5,934 bases of DNA from Actinomycetes bacterium (lineage in GTDB: Bacteria > Actinomycetota > Actinomycetes > Actinomycetales > Cellulomonadaceae). Location of the stretch: NCBI GenBank assembly GCA_023389545.1, contig JAEWEI010000291.1, positions 1 through 5,934 of the forward strand, given 5' to 3'. The translations under genes were made by a program, and so were the position numbers. Shown here piece by piece: positions 1 through 5,934 of the stretch; position 1 is the first letter of the stretch; each line of letters starts with the position of its first letter. The notes under the pieces are model-generated. The model did not search any database, had not been told where the DNA came from, and saw nothing but the letters and a program-made list of their open reading frames with translations.

Positions 1-602
1 CCACGGTGATCGACGCCGCCCGCGAGGCCGCCGAGGAGGCCGGCGCGCAGAACGCCGACTTCGTCGTCGGAGACGTCTACGAGCTGCCGTACGCCGACGG
101 GACCTTCGACGTGGTGCATGCGCACCAAGTGCTGCAGCACCTCACCGACCCCGTCGCCGCGCTGCGCGAGATGAAGCGAGTCACCAAGCCCGGCGGCGTC
201 GTCGCCGTGCGGGACGCCGACTACGCCGCCATGACCTGGTACCCCGCCTCGCCCGGCCTTGACGAGTGGCTCGCGCTGTACCACGAGGTCACGCAGGCCA
301 ACGGCGCCGAGGCCGACGCGGGCCGCCGCCTCCAGAGCTGGGTCCGGGACGCGGGCTTCGACCCGGCCGGCATCGCGCCCGGCGCCGGAGTGTGGTGCTA
401 CGCCACCCCGGAGGACCGCACCTGGTGGTCCGAGCTGTGGGCCGACCGCGCAGTCGCGTCCAACTTCGCCGCGCAGGCCATCGAGTACGGGCTCGCCGAC
501 GACGTCGGCCTCGAGCACCTGGCCGAGGCCTGGCGCGAGTGGGGCCGCGCGGAGGACGGCTGGTTCACGATCCTGCACGGCGAGGTCATCGCCCGCGTCT
601 GA
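1..602 (+). CDS. Class I SAM-dependent methyltransferase, 5'-truncated by window edge
   Basis: This is the C-terminal 199 residues of a UbiE/Methyltransf_11-type methyltransferase, read in frame from base 3 to the TGA at 600-602. The glycine-rich SAM-binding motif I must lie upstream of the window, because the visible part opens on the helix after it (VIDAAREAAEEAG). Seen here are an acidic motif-II-like segment (GDVYELPYADGTFDVV), the following HQVLQHLTDP helix, and the post-motif segment EMKRVTKPGGVVAVRD, all typical of Rossmann-fold small-molecule methyltransferases. The rest (WYPASPG, SWVRDAGF, then a C-terminal strand ending in GEVIARV) fits the family's substrate-side region. A GTG at 6-8 could be called as a start but would remove the cofactor site, so I treat the gene as continuing off the left edge. 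It is probably cytosolic. The substrate cannot be told from the sequence. No functional link to the downstream genes is evident. Confidence 0.9.
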   Translation, partial: TVIDAAREAAEEAGAQNADFVVGDVYELPYADGTFDVVHAHQVLQHLTDPVAALREMKRVTKPGGVVAVRDADYAAMTWYPASPGLDEWLALYHEVTQANGAEADAGRRLQSWVRDAGFDPAGIAPGAGVWCYATPEDRTWWSELWADRAVASNFAAQAIEYGLADDVGLEHLAEAWREWGRAEDGWFTILHGEVIARV

Positions 603-608
603 CCGGCC

Positions 609-646
609 GGCTGAGCCGCCCGTTGATCGGGCGCGGCCGAGCCGCC
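609..646. repeat. Imperfect 12-bp direct repeat flanking the hairpin
   Basis: GGCTGAGCCGCC (609-620) and GGCCGAGCCGCC (635-646) match at 11 of 12 positions, with starts 26 bp apart, on either side of the hairpin loop and upstream of the -10 box of the next gene. A paired half-site for a regulator is conceivable. The motif is GC-rich, however, and may be chance. Confidence 0.3.
617..633 (+). terminator. Small GC hairpin after the methyltransferase gene, possible weak terminator
   Basis: CGCCCG (617-622) and CGGGCG (628-633) form a perfect 6-bp stem with a TTGAT loop, starting 14 bp after the methyltransferase stop codon. There is no T-tract after it, so it is not a canonical intrinsic terminator. 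T-less hairpins of this kind are sometimes proposed as terminators in actinobacteria, but in DNA this GC-rich a 6-bp stem can arise by chance. Confidence 0.3.
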
Positions 647-656
647 GCGCCTGATC

Positions 657-669
657 TAGGGTTGGCTCG
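657..669 (+). promoter_or_regulatory. -10 box of the FAH-family gene, leaderless-type start
   Basis: TAGGGT (657-662) matches the actinobacterial TANNNT -10 consensus. Six nucleotides separate its last T from the G of the GTG start at 669, so transcription would begin at or next to the start codon and the mRNA would have no leader. No convincing -35 box is seen at 16-18 bp spacing. AGGG (658-661), 7 nt before GTG, could instead act as a weak Shine-Dalgarno site, so leaderless initiation is an inference. The TAG of the box is also an in-frame stop, which makes the GTG at 669 the first possible start. Confidence 0.5.
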
Positions 670-1454
670 TGCGCATCGCGAGGTTCACCACGGGGGACGA
701 CCCCCGCTACGCCCTGGTCGACGGAGAGCCCGGCTCGGAGCAGCTGCTGGTCATCACCGGAGACCCCATCTACACCCCGGTCCAGCCGACCGGCGAGCGG
801 ATCCCGCTGGACGACGACGGGGTCCGCCTGCTGGCGCCCGTCATCCCGCGCTCCAAGATCATCGGCGTGGGGCGCAACTACGCCGACCATGTCGCCGAGA
901 TGGGCAACGAGCTGCCCCCGGCGCCGCTGCTCTTCCTCAAGCCGAACACCGCCGTCATCGGCCCGGACGACCCGATCGTGCTGCCCGAGTGGACCGAGCA
1001 CGTCGACCACGAGGCCGAGTTGGCCGTCGTCATCGGCAAGGTCACCAAGAACGTGGCGCCCGAGCACGCGCTCGCGCAGGTCTTCGGCTACACCGTCGCC
1101 AACGACGTCACGGCCCGTGACGCGCAGCGCTCGGACTCGCAGTGGACCCGCGCCAAGGGCTTCGACACCTCGTGCCCGATCGGCCCGTGGATCGTGCCCG
1201 GCCTGGACGTGGACGACCTGGCGGTGCGGGCGCGCGTCAACCGCGAGCTCAAGCAGGACGGCCGCACTTCGCAGCTCATCTTCGACGTGGCGTACCTGGT
1301 CTCGTACATCTCCGAGGTGTTCACGCTGCTCCCGGGCGACGTGATCCTCACGGGCACGCCCGCCGGGGTCAGCCAGATCGAGGCCCGCGACATCGTCGAG
1401 GTCGAGGTCGAGGACATCGGCGTGCTGCGCAACCCGGTGCTGCGCCGCGCCTGA
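669..1454 (+). CDS. Fumarylacetoacetate hydrolase (FAH) family protein
   Basis: The 261-residue product is a complete single-domain FAH-family protein. The family cleaves or isomerises C-C bonds next to keto-enol acids (acylpyruvases, oxaloacetate decarboxylases, 2-hydroxyhepta-2,4-diene-1,7-dioate isomerases) using a divalent metal. Visible features are an N-terminal lid region (MRIARF to about residue 60), the GVGRNYADH entry motif (66-74), the metal ligands E115 and E117 in HEAELAVVIGK, the third ligand D146 in ANDVTARD, K163 in AKGFDTSCP, and the hallmark PGDVILTGTPAGV (222-234). The GTG start is fixed by an in-frame TAG 12 nt upstream, and homologues of this type also begin MRIARF. The gene lies 30 bp upstream of gltX, an order known from other actinobacteria (Rv2993c-Rv2992c in M. 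tuberculosis), though no pathway connects the two. The exact substrate cannot be assigned; annotations as a homoprotocatechuate-pathway isomerase are usually overcalls, because no other genes of that pathway are nearby. Confidence 0.93.
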   Translation: MRIARFTTGDDPRYALVDGEPGSEQLLVITGDPIYTPVQPTGERIPLDDDGVRLLAPVIPRSKIIGVGRNYADHVAEMGNELPPAPLLFLKPNTAVIGPDDPIVLPEWTEHVDHEAELAVVIGKVTKNVAPEHALAQVFGYTVANDVTARDAQRSDSQWTRAKGFDTSCPIGPWIVPGLDVDDLAVRARVNRELKQDGRTSQLIFDVAYLVSYISEVFTLLPGDVILTGTPAGVSQIEARDIVEVEVEDIGVLRNPVLRRA

Positions 1455-1485
1455 CCGGTTGGCCCGCGCGGATAGGCTGGCGTCG
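1451..1485 (+). promoter_or_regulatory. gltX promoter candidate, leaderless-type start
   Basis: TAGGCT (1473-1478) is a TANNNT -10 box, and exactly 6 nt separate its last T from the G of the gltX GTG. A possible -35, CTGACC (1451-1456, sharing TGAC with TTGACA), sits 16 bp upstream of the -10 and overlaps the TGA stop of the FAH gene. No Shine-Dalgarno sequence precedes the GTG. The in-frame TAG at 1473-1475 excludes any earlier start. The arrangement suggests gltX has its own promoter and a leaderless transcript, with possible extra readthrough from the FAH gene. The -35 assignment is weak. Confidence 0.5.
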
Positions 1486-3002
1486 TGACTTCTGCAGCCT
1501 CTGACGCACCCACCGGTTCCGCGATCCGTGTCCGCTTCTGCCCCTCGCCGACGGGCACCCCGCACGTCGGGCTGATCCGCACCGCCCTGTTCAACTGGGC
1601 GTACGCGCGGCACACCGGCGGCACGTTCGTCTTCCGGATCGAGGACACCGACGCGGCGCGCGACTCCGAGGAGAGCTACCTCCAGCTCCTCGACGCGCTG
1701 CGCTGGCTGGGCCTGGACTGGGACGAGGGCGTCGAGGTGGGCGGCCCGCACGCCCCGTACCGGCAGTCGCAGCGCATGGACCTGTACCGGGACGTCGCAC
1801 GCCGCCTGGTCGAGGCCGGGTTCGCCTACGAGTCCTTCTCGACGCCCGAGGAGATCGAGGCCCGCCACCGCGCCGCCGGACGCGACCCGAAGCTCGGCTA
1901 CGACGGCTACGACCGCGCGCTGACGGACGAGCAGAAGGCCGCTTACCGCGCCGAGGGCCGCGAGCCGGTGCTGCGCCTGCGGATGCCCGACGAGGACATC
2001 ACGTTCACCGACCTGGTGCGCGGCGACATCACGTTCAAGGCGGGCTCGGTGCCCGATTACGTGATCGTGCGCGGCAACGGCCAGCCGCTGTACACCCTGG
2101 TCAACCCGGTGGACGACGCGCTCATGGGCATCACGCACGTGCTGCGCGGCGAGGACCTGCTGTCCTCGACCCCGCGCCAGATCGCGCTGTACCGCGCGCT
2201 GCTGGCCATCGAGGTCGCCACAGTGATGCCGGCCTTCGGCCACCTGCCCTACGTGATGGGCGAGGGCAACAAGAAGCTCTCGAAGCGCGACCCCGAGTCG
2301 AACCTGTTCCTGCACCGGGAGCGCGGCTTCACCCCTGAGGGCCTGCTGAACTACCTGTCGCTGCTCGGCTGGTCCATCTCGCCCGACAACGACATCTTCT
2401 CGGTGGACGAGCTCGTCGCGGCCTTCGACATCACCGACGTGAACCCGAACCCGGCGCGCTTCGACCTGAAGAAGGCCGAGGCGATCAACGCCGCGCACCT
2501 GCGGCTGCTGGCCCCGGACGACTTCCGTGACCGCCTGGTGCCGTACCTGCACGCCGCGGGCCTCGTGCCGGCGTCGTCCTACGCCGACCTGGAGCCCGCG
2601 CACCGCGCGCTGCTCGACGTCGCCGCGCCGCTGGTGCAGGAGCGCATGACGCTGCTGGGCGAGGCGCCCGGCATGCTCGGCTTCTTCTTCGTGGCCGACG
2701 ACGCCGTGGTGGTCGAGGACGACGCCCGCTCCGGGCTCCGCGACGAGGCCCCGGCGGTGCTCGACGCTGCCACCGCGGCGCTCGAGGCGATCCCCGCCGA
2801 CGCGTTCACCACAGAGGCCACCCAGGCCGCGCTGCAGGCCGCGCTCGTCGACGGCCTGGGCATCAAGCCCCGGTTCGCGTACACGCCGCTGCGCACCGCG
2901 CTCTCGGGCCGGCGGGTCTCCCCGCCGCTGTTCGAGTCGATGGAGATCCTCGGCAAGGACTCGACGCTGACGCGCCTCGCGGCCCTGCGCGCGAGCCTGT
3001 GA
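1485..3002 (+). CDS. gltX: Glutamyl-tRNA synthetase (class I)
   Basis: The product (505 residues, close to the usual 480-500) charges tRNA-Glu with glutamate in the cytosol. Catalytic signatures are present: the HIGH-like HVGL (27-30) within [19 protein letters not shown] (50-56), [17 protein letters not shown] (216-232) and KLSKR (264-268). The C-terminal part (about 320-505) is the helical anticodon-binding region and ends with [21 protein letters not shown], as in actinobacterial homologues. The Cys pair of the zinc-binding insert found in E. coli GluRS is replaced by Ser (S117, S119 in YESFSTPEE), so no zinc site is expected; this is common in this lineage. Most actinobacteria lack glutaminyl-tRNA synthetase and use GatCAB, so this enzyme may also charge tRNA-Gln with Glu; that is family knowledge, not seen here. 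The GTG start is set by an in-frame TAG 12 nt upstream. The protease gene follows after 13 bp. Confidence 0.98.
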   Translation: MTSAASDAPTGSAIRVRFCPSPTGTPHVGLIRTALFNWAYARHTGGTFVFRIEDTDAARDSEESYLQLLDALRWLGLDWDEGVEVGGPHAPYRQSQRMDLYRDVARRLVEAGFAYESFSTPEEIEARHRAAGRDPKLGYDGYDRALTDEQKAAYRAEGREPVLRLRMPDEDITFTDLVRGDITFKAGSVPDYVIVRGNGQPLYTLVNPVDDALMGITHVLRGEDLLSSTPRQIALYRALLAIEVATVMPAFGHLPYVMGEGNKKLSKRDPESNLFLHRERGFTPEGLLNYLSLLGWSISPDNDIFSVDELVAAFDITDVNPNPARFDLKKAEAINAAHLRLLAPDDFRDRLVPYLHAAGLVPASSYADLEPAHRALLDVAAPLVQERMTLLGEAPGMLGFFFVADDAVVVEDDARSGLRDEAPAVLDAATAALEAIPADAFTTEATQAALQAALVDGLGIKPRFAYTPLRTALSGRRVSPPLFESMEILGKDSTLTRLAALRASL

Positions 3003-3015
3003 CCGCGGGCCGCCG

Positions 3016-4050
3016 ATGACTGAGGGCGTGGGGGCGCCAGCGCAGGCCTGGGCGCCCCGCGCATACCCCCAGGCCCTCCGCGGGCCGTGGCACCGCTGGT
3101 GGCGGCCGCTGCTGGGCGCCGCGGTGGTGCTGGGGGCCGGACTCGTCGCGGTGATCGGGCTGACGCTGGTGCTGGCGGTGTACGCGCTGCTGAGCCTCAG
3201 CGGGGCGGTGGGCACGCCGGCGTTCGTGGAGGACGCCTGGTTCGTGACGCCGTGGGGCCTGCTCTCGACGAACCTGGCGTTGGCGATGGGGGTACCCGTC
3301 GCGGGCCTCGCGGTGTGGGCCGGGCAGCGGTGGCGGCCGGGGTTCGTGTCCTCGGTGGCCGGGCGCGTGCGCTGGCCGTTGCTGCTGGGCTCGACGACCC
3401 GGGCGGCGCTCGTCCTTGTCCCGACGCTGCTCGTCGCCGTCGCGGTGGACGCCGCGGCGTCGGGGGAGTGGGGCGACCTGCTGGCGTTCGACCCCGAGCC
3501 GCAGTGGCTCGCGCTCATGCTGGTGGTGCTGCTCACCACCCCGTTGCAGGCGGCGGGGGAGGAGTACTTCTTCCGCGGGTGGCTCACCCAGGCCATCGGG
3601 AGCTGGTGCGCGAGCGCGCGGCTCGCGCTGCTGCTCCCCGCGCTCGTCTCGGCCACCCTGTTCGCCCTCGCGCACGGCGCCCAAGACCCGTGGCTCTTCG
3701 CCGACAGGCTCGTCTTCGGCCTCGTGGCCAGCCTGCTGGTGTGGCGCACCGGAGGCCTGGAGGGCGCCGTCGCGGTGCATGCGGTCAACAACGTGGTGGC
3801 ATTCGCCGTGGCGATCGCGTACGGAGACCTGGAGGCGTCGTTGGGCGTCACCTCGGCGTCGCCGTGGGTCGTCCTGCTCGACGTGGCCGCATTCGCCCTC
3901 GCGGCGCTCGTGGTGGTGCGGCACGCCGACCGGTCGGGGGCCGCACGCGAGATCCCCGGCGGGTGGGTGGGCCGTCGGCCGCCCATGCCGCGCACTCTCC
4001 CGGACGCGCGCCGCCCGGGAGCCGAATCAACTGGAAGCGAGGCGCGATGA
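3016..4050 (+). CDS. CPBP-family intramembrane glutamic/metallo-endopeptidase
   Basis: This 344-residue polytopic membrane protein belongs to the CPBP (Abi, Rce1-like) family, whose members cleave substrates within or near the membrane. The three active-site motifs are intact: EExxxR as GEEYFFRGW (E182, E183, R187), FxxxH as FALAH (F216, H220) and HxxxN as HAVNN (H255, N259). A Pro/Trp-rich cytoplasmic N-terminus (AWAPRAYPQ to WHRWWRPLLG, 11-34) is followed by about seven or eight hydrophobic segments, near 34-60, 83-101, 120-145, 163-178, 201-218, 232-244, 250-268 and 282-302. The last 40 residues form an Arg/Pro-rich hydrophilic tail. The ATG is 13 bp after the gltX stop with no clear ribosome-binding site, so translation probably depends on coupling to gltX. 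The gene ends in an ATGA overlap with the HAD gene. Substrate is unknown; relatives act in prenyl-protein processing, bacteriocin immunity or stress signalling, and none of these is indicated here. Confidence 0.93.
   Translation: MTEGVGAPAQAWAPRAYPQALRGPWHRWWRPLLGAAVVLGAGLVAVIGLTLVLAVYALLSLSGAVGTPAFVEDAWFVTPWGLLSTNLALAMGVPVAGLAVWAGQRWRPGFVSSVAGRVRWPLLLGSTTRAALVLVPTLLVAVAVDAAASGEWGDLLAFDPEPQWLALMLVVLLTTPLQAAGEEYFFRGWLTQAIGSWCASARLALLLPALVSATLFALAHGAQDPWLFADRLVFGLVASLLVWRTGGLEGAVAVHAVNNVVAFAVAIAYGDLEASLGVTSASPWVVLLDVAAFALAALVVVRHADRSGAAREIPGGWVGRRPPMPRTLPDARRPGAESTGSEAR
3997..4021 (+). repeat. Perfect 7-bp inverted repeat upstream of the HAD start
   Basis: CTCCCGG (3997-4003) and CCGGGAG (4015-4021) are perfectly complementary around an 11-nt loop. 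The hairpin lies inside the 3' end of the protease gene, and its 3' arm ends 25 nt before the HAD ATG. The sequence after it (CCGAATCAACTGGAAGCGAG) is unusually AT-rich for the window and holds the weak HAD ribosome-binding site. It could influence coupling or attenuate transcription, but no T-tract follows. Confidence 0.4.
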
Positions 4051-4784
4051 GCGTTGACGGAGTGCTGTTCGACATCGACGACACCCTGGTGGACACCCGT
4101 GGGGCGTTCACCCAGGCGCTGGCGCGCACGGCCCGGCACTACCTGCCCCACCTGGGCCCCGAGCGTGACCACGAGGTCGTGGCGATGTGGCGCCGGGACG
4201 CGGGGGGCCACTATGCCGCTTACACGCGCGGCGAGGCCACCTATCGCGGCCAGCGGATGACCCGCGCCAACGAGCTGCACGCGGCGTTCGGCGGCCCAGT
4301 TCTGGACGACGCGGCCTACGACGCGTGGGACGCGCTCTTCGAGGACGCGTTCTCCTCGTCGTGGCAGGCGCTGGACGACGCCGACAAGGCCGTCCGGGCG
4401 CTGCTGGACGCCGGCGTCGCGGTGGGCGCGCTGTCGAACGCGGGCACCGCTTACCAGACGGTCAAGCTGGCGCGTGCGGGCTTCGGCGACGACGTGCCGA
4501 TGCTGGTGGGCGTTGACACGCTGGGCTTCGGCAAGCCGCGCCCCGAGGTCTTCCTCGAGGCGTGCCGCAGGCTCGGCACGGAGCCCTCCCGGACCGCGTA
4601 CGTGGGCGACGAGCTGGACGTGGACGCCGCGGCGGCGGTGCGCGCCGGGCTGATCGGCGTGTGGGTGGACCGGCCCGGCGCCCGGCGTCACGTCATCTCC
4701 GACGAGGCTGTCGAGGCGGCCGTCGCCGCCGGGGTGATCGTGGTGGGCTCGCTGGCCGAGCTGCCCGGGGCCCTCGACCTGTAG
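4047..4784 (+). CDS. HAD-superfamily hydrolase (haloacid dehalogenase/phosphatase-like)
   Basis: The 245-residue product is a complete HAD hydrolase, probably a cytosolic Mg2+-dependent phosphatase. All four motifs are visible: motif I FDIDDTLVD with nucleophile D9 and acid/base D11; motif II GALSNAG with S130; motif III GFGKPRPEVF with K163; and motif IV YVGDELDVDA with D188 and D193. Residues about 18-105 between motifs I and II form a helical C1-type cap, which usually sets substrate choice. This resembles the YjjG/PGP-like subfamily (subfamily IA), but the substrate cannot be named. The ATG start is chosen because motif I begins at residue 6 and ATGA couples it to the protease stop at 4048-4050; weak Shine-Dalgarno-like GGAAG (4033-4037) and GCGAGG (4037-4042) lie just upstream. 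The last 97 bp are also coding on the opposite strand for the tail of the MMPL transporter. Confidence 0.94.
   Translation: MSVDGVLFDIDDTLVDTRGAFTQALARTARHYLPHLGPERDHEVVAMWRRDAGGHYAAYTRGEATYRGQRMTRANELHAAFGGPVLDDAAYDAWDALFEDAFSSSWQALDDADKAVRALLDAGVAVGALSNAGTAYQTVKLARAGFGDDVPMLVGVDTLGFGKPRPEVFLEACRRLGTEPSRTAYVGDELDVDAAAAVRAGLIGVWVDRPGARRHVISDEAVEAAVAAGVIVVGSLAELPGALDL
4688..4784. other. Convergent 97-bp coding overlap between HAD and MMPL genes
   Basis: The MMPL stop (TCA on the plus strand, 4688-4690) lies 97 bp inside the HAD gene, whose own TAG is at 4782-4784. There is therefore no intergenic space and no recognisable bidirectional terminator; the only dyad at the junction is a 4-bp CTGT/ACAG stem (4779-4789). 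The overlapped HAD residues (about 214-245) belong to its C-terminal helix and strand. The overlapped MMPL residues are a low-complexity tail beyond the family core. Confidence 0.85.
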
Positions 4785-5934
4785 GACAGCGACTCGCCCT
4801 CCACGTCGACGTTCGGCAGCAGGCGGTCCAGCCACCTCGGGAGCCACCAGGCCCGCTCGCCGAGCAGCGCCATCACCGCCGGCACGATCGTCATGCGGAC
4901 CACGAACGCGTCGAAGAGGATCGCGACGGTGAACGCGAAGCCGAGGATGGCGATGATGAAGTCCTCGGACAGCATCGACGCGGCGAAGACGCTGATCATG
5001 ATGGCGGCCGCTGCCGTCACCACCCGGGCCCCGTGGCCGAACCCGGCCACCACGGCATCCCGCGGGCCCGCTCCGTGGACGTGCTCCTCGCGCATGCGGG
5101 TCACCAGGAAGAACTCGTAGTCCATCGCGAGCCCGAAGATGACCCCGATGACGAGGATCGGCACCAGGCTGAGGATGGGCGCCGCGGAGAGGTCGAAGGC
5201 GCTCACCCCCCAGCCCCACTGGAACACCGCGACGACGGCGCCGAACGTGGCAGCGATCGACAGCAAGAACCCGGCGACGGCTTTGAGCGGGACCAGCACC
5301 GAGCGGAACACGAGGGTCAGCAGGGCGAGCGCGAGGAGGACCACGACGGCCAGGTAGGGCAGTAGGGCGTCCGTCATAGTCGTGGAGATGTCGATGTTGA
5401 GGGCCGTCTGGCCCGTGACGGCGAGGGACGCGCCGATGTCGTCGCGAAGGTCCTCGGCGCGGTCGCGGATCGTTGCGACGAGGTCCTGCGTCTCGACGCT
5501 GCTCGGGCCCGTCGCCGGCACCACTTGGAACACGGCCGTGTCGCCCGCCGGGTTCACCGTGGGCGGTGAGACGGCCACGACTCCGTCCATGCCGGAGATG
5601 GCCTCGCCAGCCTCCGCGGCGGCTCCCTCGGGATCCTGCGCGCCGTCGACCACCACGGTGAGCGGCCCGTTGAAGCCCGGGCCGAAGGCGCCGCTCAGTA
5701 GGTCGTACGCCGCGCGCTCCGTGCTGCCCTCCGCGGCCGCGGAGCCGTCGGGCAGGCCGAGGCGCAGGTCGAGGGCGGGCAGCGCGATGACGCCGAGCCC
5801 CAGCACCGCCGCCACCAGCGCGGGGACGGGCCTGCGCGCCACGGCTCGCCCCCACCGCAGGCCCAGCGTGGGCTTGCCCGGATGGTCGCCGGCCTCCCGC
5901 TGGCCGTGGGTCGAGCGAGGGCGGATGCGCTTGC
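4688..5934 (-). CDS. MMPL-family (RND superfamily) membrane transporter, C-terminal part; 5' end beyond window
   Basis: The visible 414 residues are the second half of an MMPL transporter, a family of proton-driven exporters of lipids or other hydrophobic compounds in the plasma membrane. The frame stays open to the right edge (KRIRPRSTHGQREAG... then RWGRAVARRP), so the GTG at 5840-5842 is an internal valine rather than the start. In order, numbering from the first visible residue: a cytoplasmic linker (1-30), the first TM helix of this half (about 34-55), an extracytoplasmic porter-like domain (about 56-190), then five TM helices near 191-210, 215-237, 252-270, 303-321 and 326-347. The family hallmark GLAMDYEFFLVTRMREE (268-284) follows the fourth visible TM helix. 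The conserved core ends at LLPNVDVEGES. The final 30 residues (385-414) are Ser/Thr/Ala-rich and are encoded antisense to the HAD gene. Substrate is unknown. Confidence 0.93.
   Translation of the reverse strand, partial: KRIRPRSTHGQREAGDHPGKPTLGLRWGRAVARRPVPALVAAVLGLGVIALPALDLRLGLPDGSAAAEGSTERAAYDLLSGAFGPGFNGPLTVVVDGAQDPEGAAAEAGEAISGMDGVVAVSPPTVNPAGDTAVFQVVPATGPSSVETQDLVATIRDRAEDLRDDIGASLAVTGQTALNIDISTTMTDALLPYLAVVVLLALALLTLVFRSVLVPLKAVAGFLLSIAATFGAVVAVFQWGWGVSAFDLSAAPILSLVPILVIGVIFGLAMDYEFFLVTRMREEHVHGAGPRDAVVAGFGHGARVVTAAAAIMISVFAASMLSEDFIIAILGFAFTVAILFDAFVVRMTIVPAVMALLGERAWWLPRWLDRLLPNVDVEGESLSYRSRAPGSSASEPTTITPAATAASTASSEMT

Noticed and set aside
623..628. TTGATC as a -35 box for the FAH gene
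   Set aside because: The spacer to the -10 at 657 would be 28 bp, far outside the usual 16-19, and the bases form the loop and first stem base of the hairpin.
1395..1412. Three tandem copies of GTCGAG near the end of the FAH gene
   Set aside because: They encode alternating Val-Glu in a beta strand that is normal for the family C-terminus, so codon and protein constraints explain the repeat.
2863..3924. Long open frame on the minus strand across the gltX-protease region
   Set aside because: It is antisense to two clear genes, its translation is dominated by Arg/His/Pro/Gln low complexity, and it shows no domain. Such frames are common shadows in DNA this GC-rich.
4779..4789. CTGT-AGG-ACAG dyad at the HAD stop codon as a bidirectional terminator
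   Set aside because: The stem is only 4 bp with a 3-nt loop and no T-tract, too weak to call.
4562..5365. Plus-strand open frame antisense to the MMPL gene
   Set aside because: Its translation is Arg/Gly/His/Asp-rich with no motif, while the minus strand encodes a convincing transporter. It is a shadow.
5840..5842. GTG as the start of the MMPL gene
   Set aside because: The frame stays open to the window edge with family-like sequence upstream (RWGRAVARRP), and only the C-terminal half of the transporter would be made.
1..5934. tRNA genes, CRISPR arrays, insertion sequences or phage attachment sites
   Set aside because: The window is almost entirely filled by six protein genes. The gaps are 66 bp or shorter and contain no cloverleaf, repeat array or terminal inverted repeats, and no mobile-element gene or composition shift is visible.

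Overview
The window is very GC-rich, with strong G/C bias at third codon positions. It carries GTG starts, a GluRS of the actinobacterial type and a fumarylacetoacetate-hydrolase (FAH) family gene directly upstream of gltX. Together these point to a high-GC actinobacterium, probably in the Micrococcales/Cellulomonas area; the genus is an inference from gene style only. It looks like an ordinary chromosomal housekeeping region. I see no mobile element, CRISPR array, RNA gene or defence system.

Layout from left to right: the 3' part of a class I SAM-dependent methyltransferase that enters from the left edge (1-602, +); a 66-bp gap with a small GC hairpin and a promoter-like -10 box; an FAH-family hydrolase/isomerase (669-1454, +); a 30-bp gap with a second -10 box; gltX, glutamyl-tRNA synthetase (1485-3002, +); a CPBP-family intramembrane metalloprotease 13 bp later (3016-4050, +); and a HAD-family hydrolase that overlaps the protease by ATGA (4047-4784, +). 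Converging from the right is the C-terminal part of an MMPL-family transporter (4688-5934, -), whose 5' end lies outside the window. Its last 97 bp are antisense to the 3' end of the HAD gene. No stretch longer than 66 bp is without a gene.

The FAH gene and gltX each have a TAGGNT -10 box whose last T is followed by exactly 6 nt and then the GTG start. This is the geometry of leaderless transcription, so each probably has its own promoter, although the genes are close enough for readthrough. The protease and HAD genes follow gltX tightly and are probably co-transcribed and translationally coupled with it. The five complete or nearly complete plus-strand genes do not form an obvious shared pathway. 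The FAH-gltX pairing is conserved in actinobacteria (for example Rv2993c-Rv2992c in Mycobacterium tuberculosis), while the rest looks like neighbourhood rather than pathway.

The points most worth a second look are the paired leaderless-type starts, the antisense 3' overlap that gives the transporter a 30-residue low-complexity tail, and a perfect 7-bp inverted repeat just upstream of the HAD start inside the protease gene.
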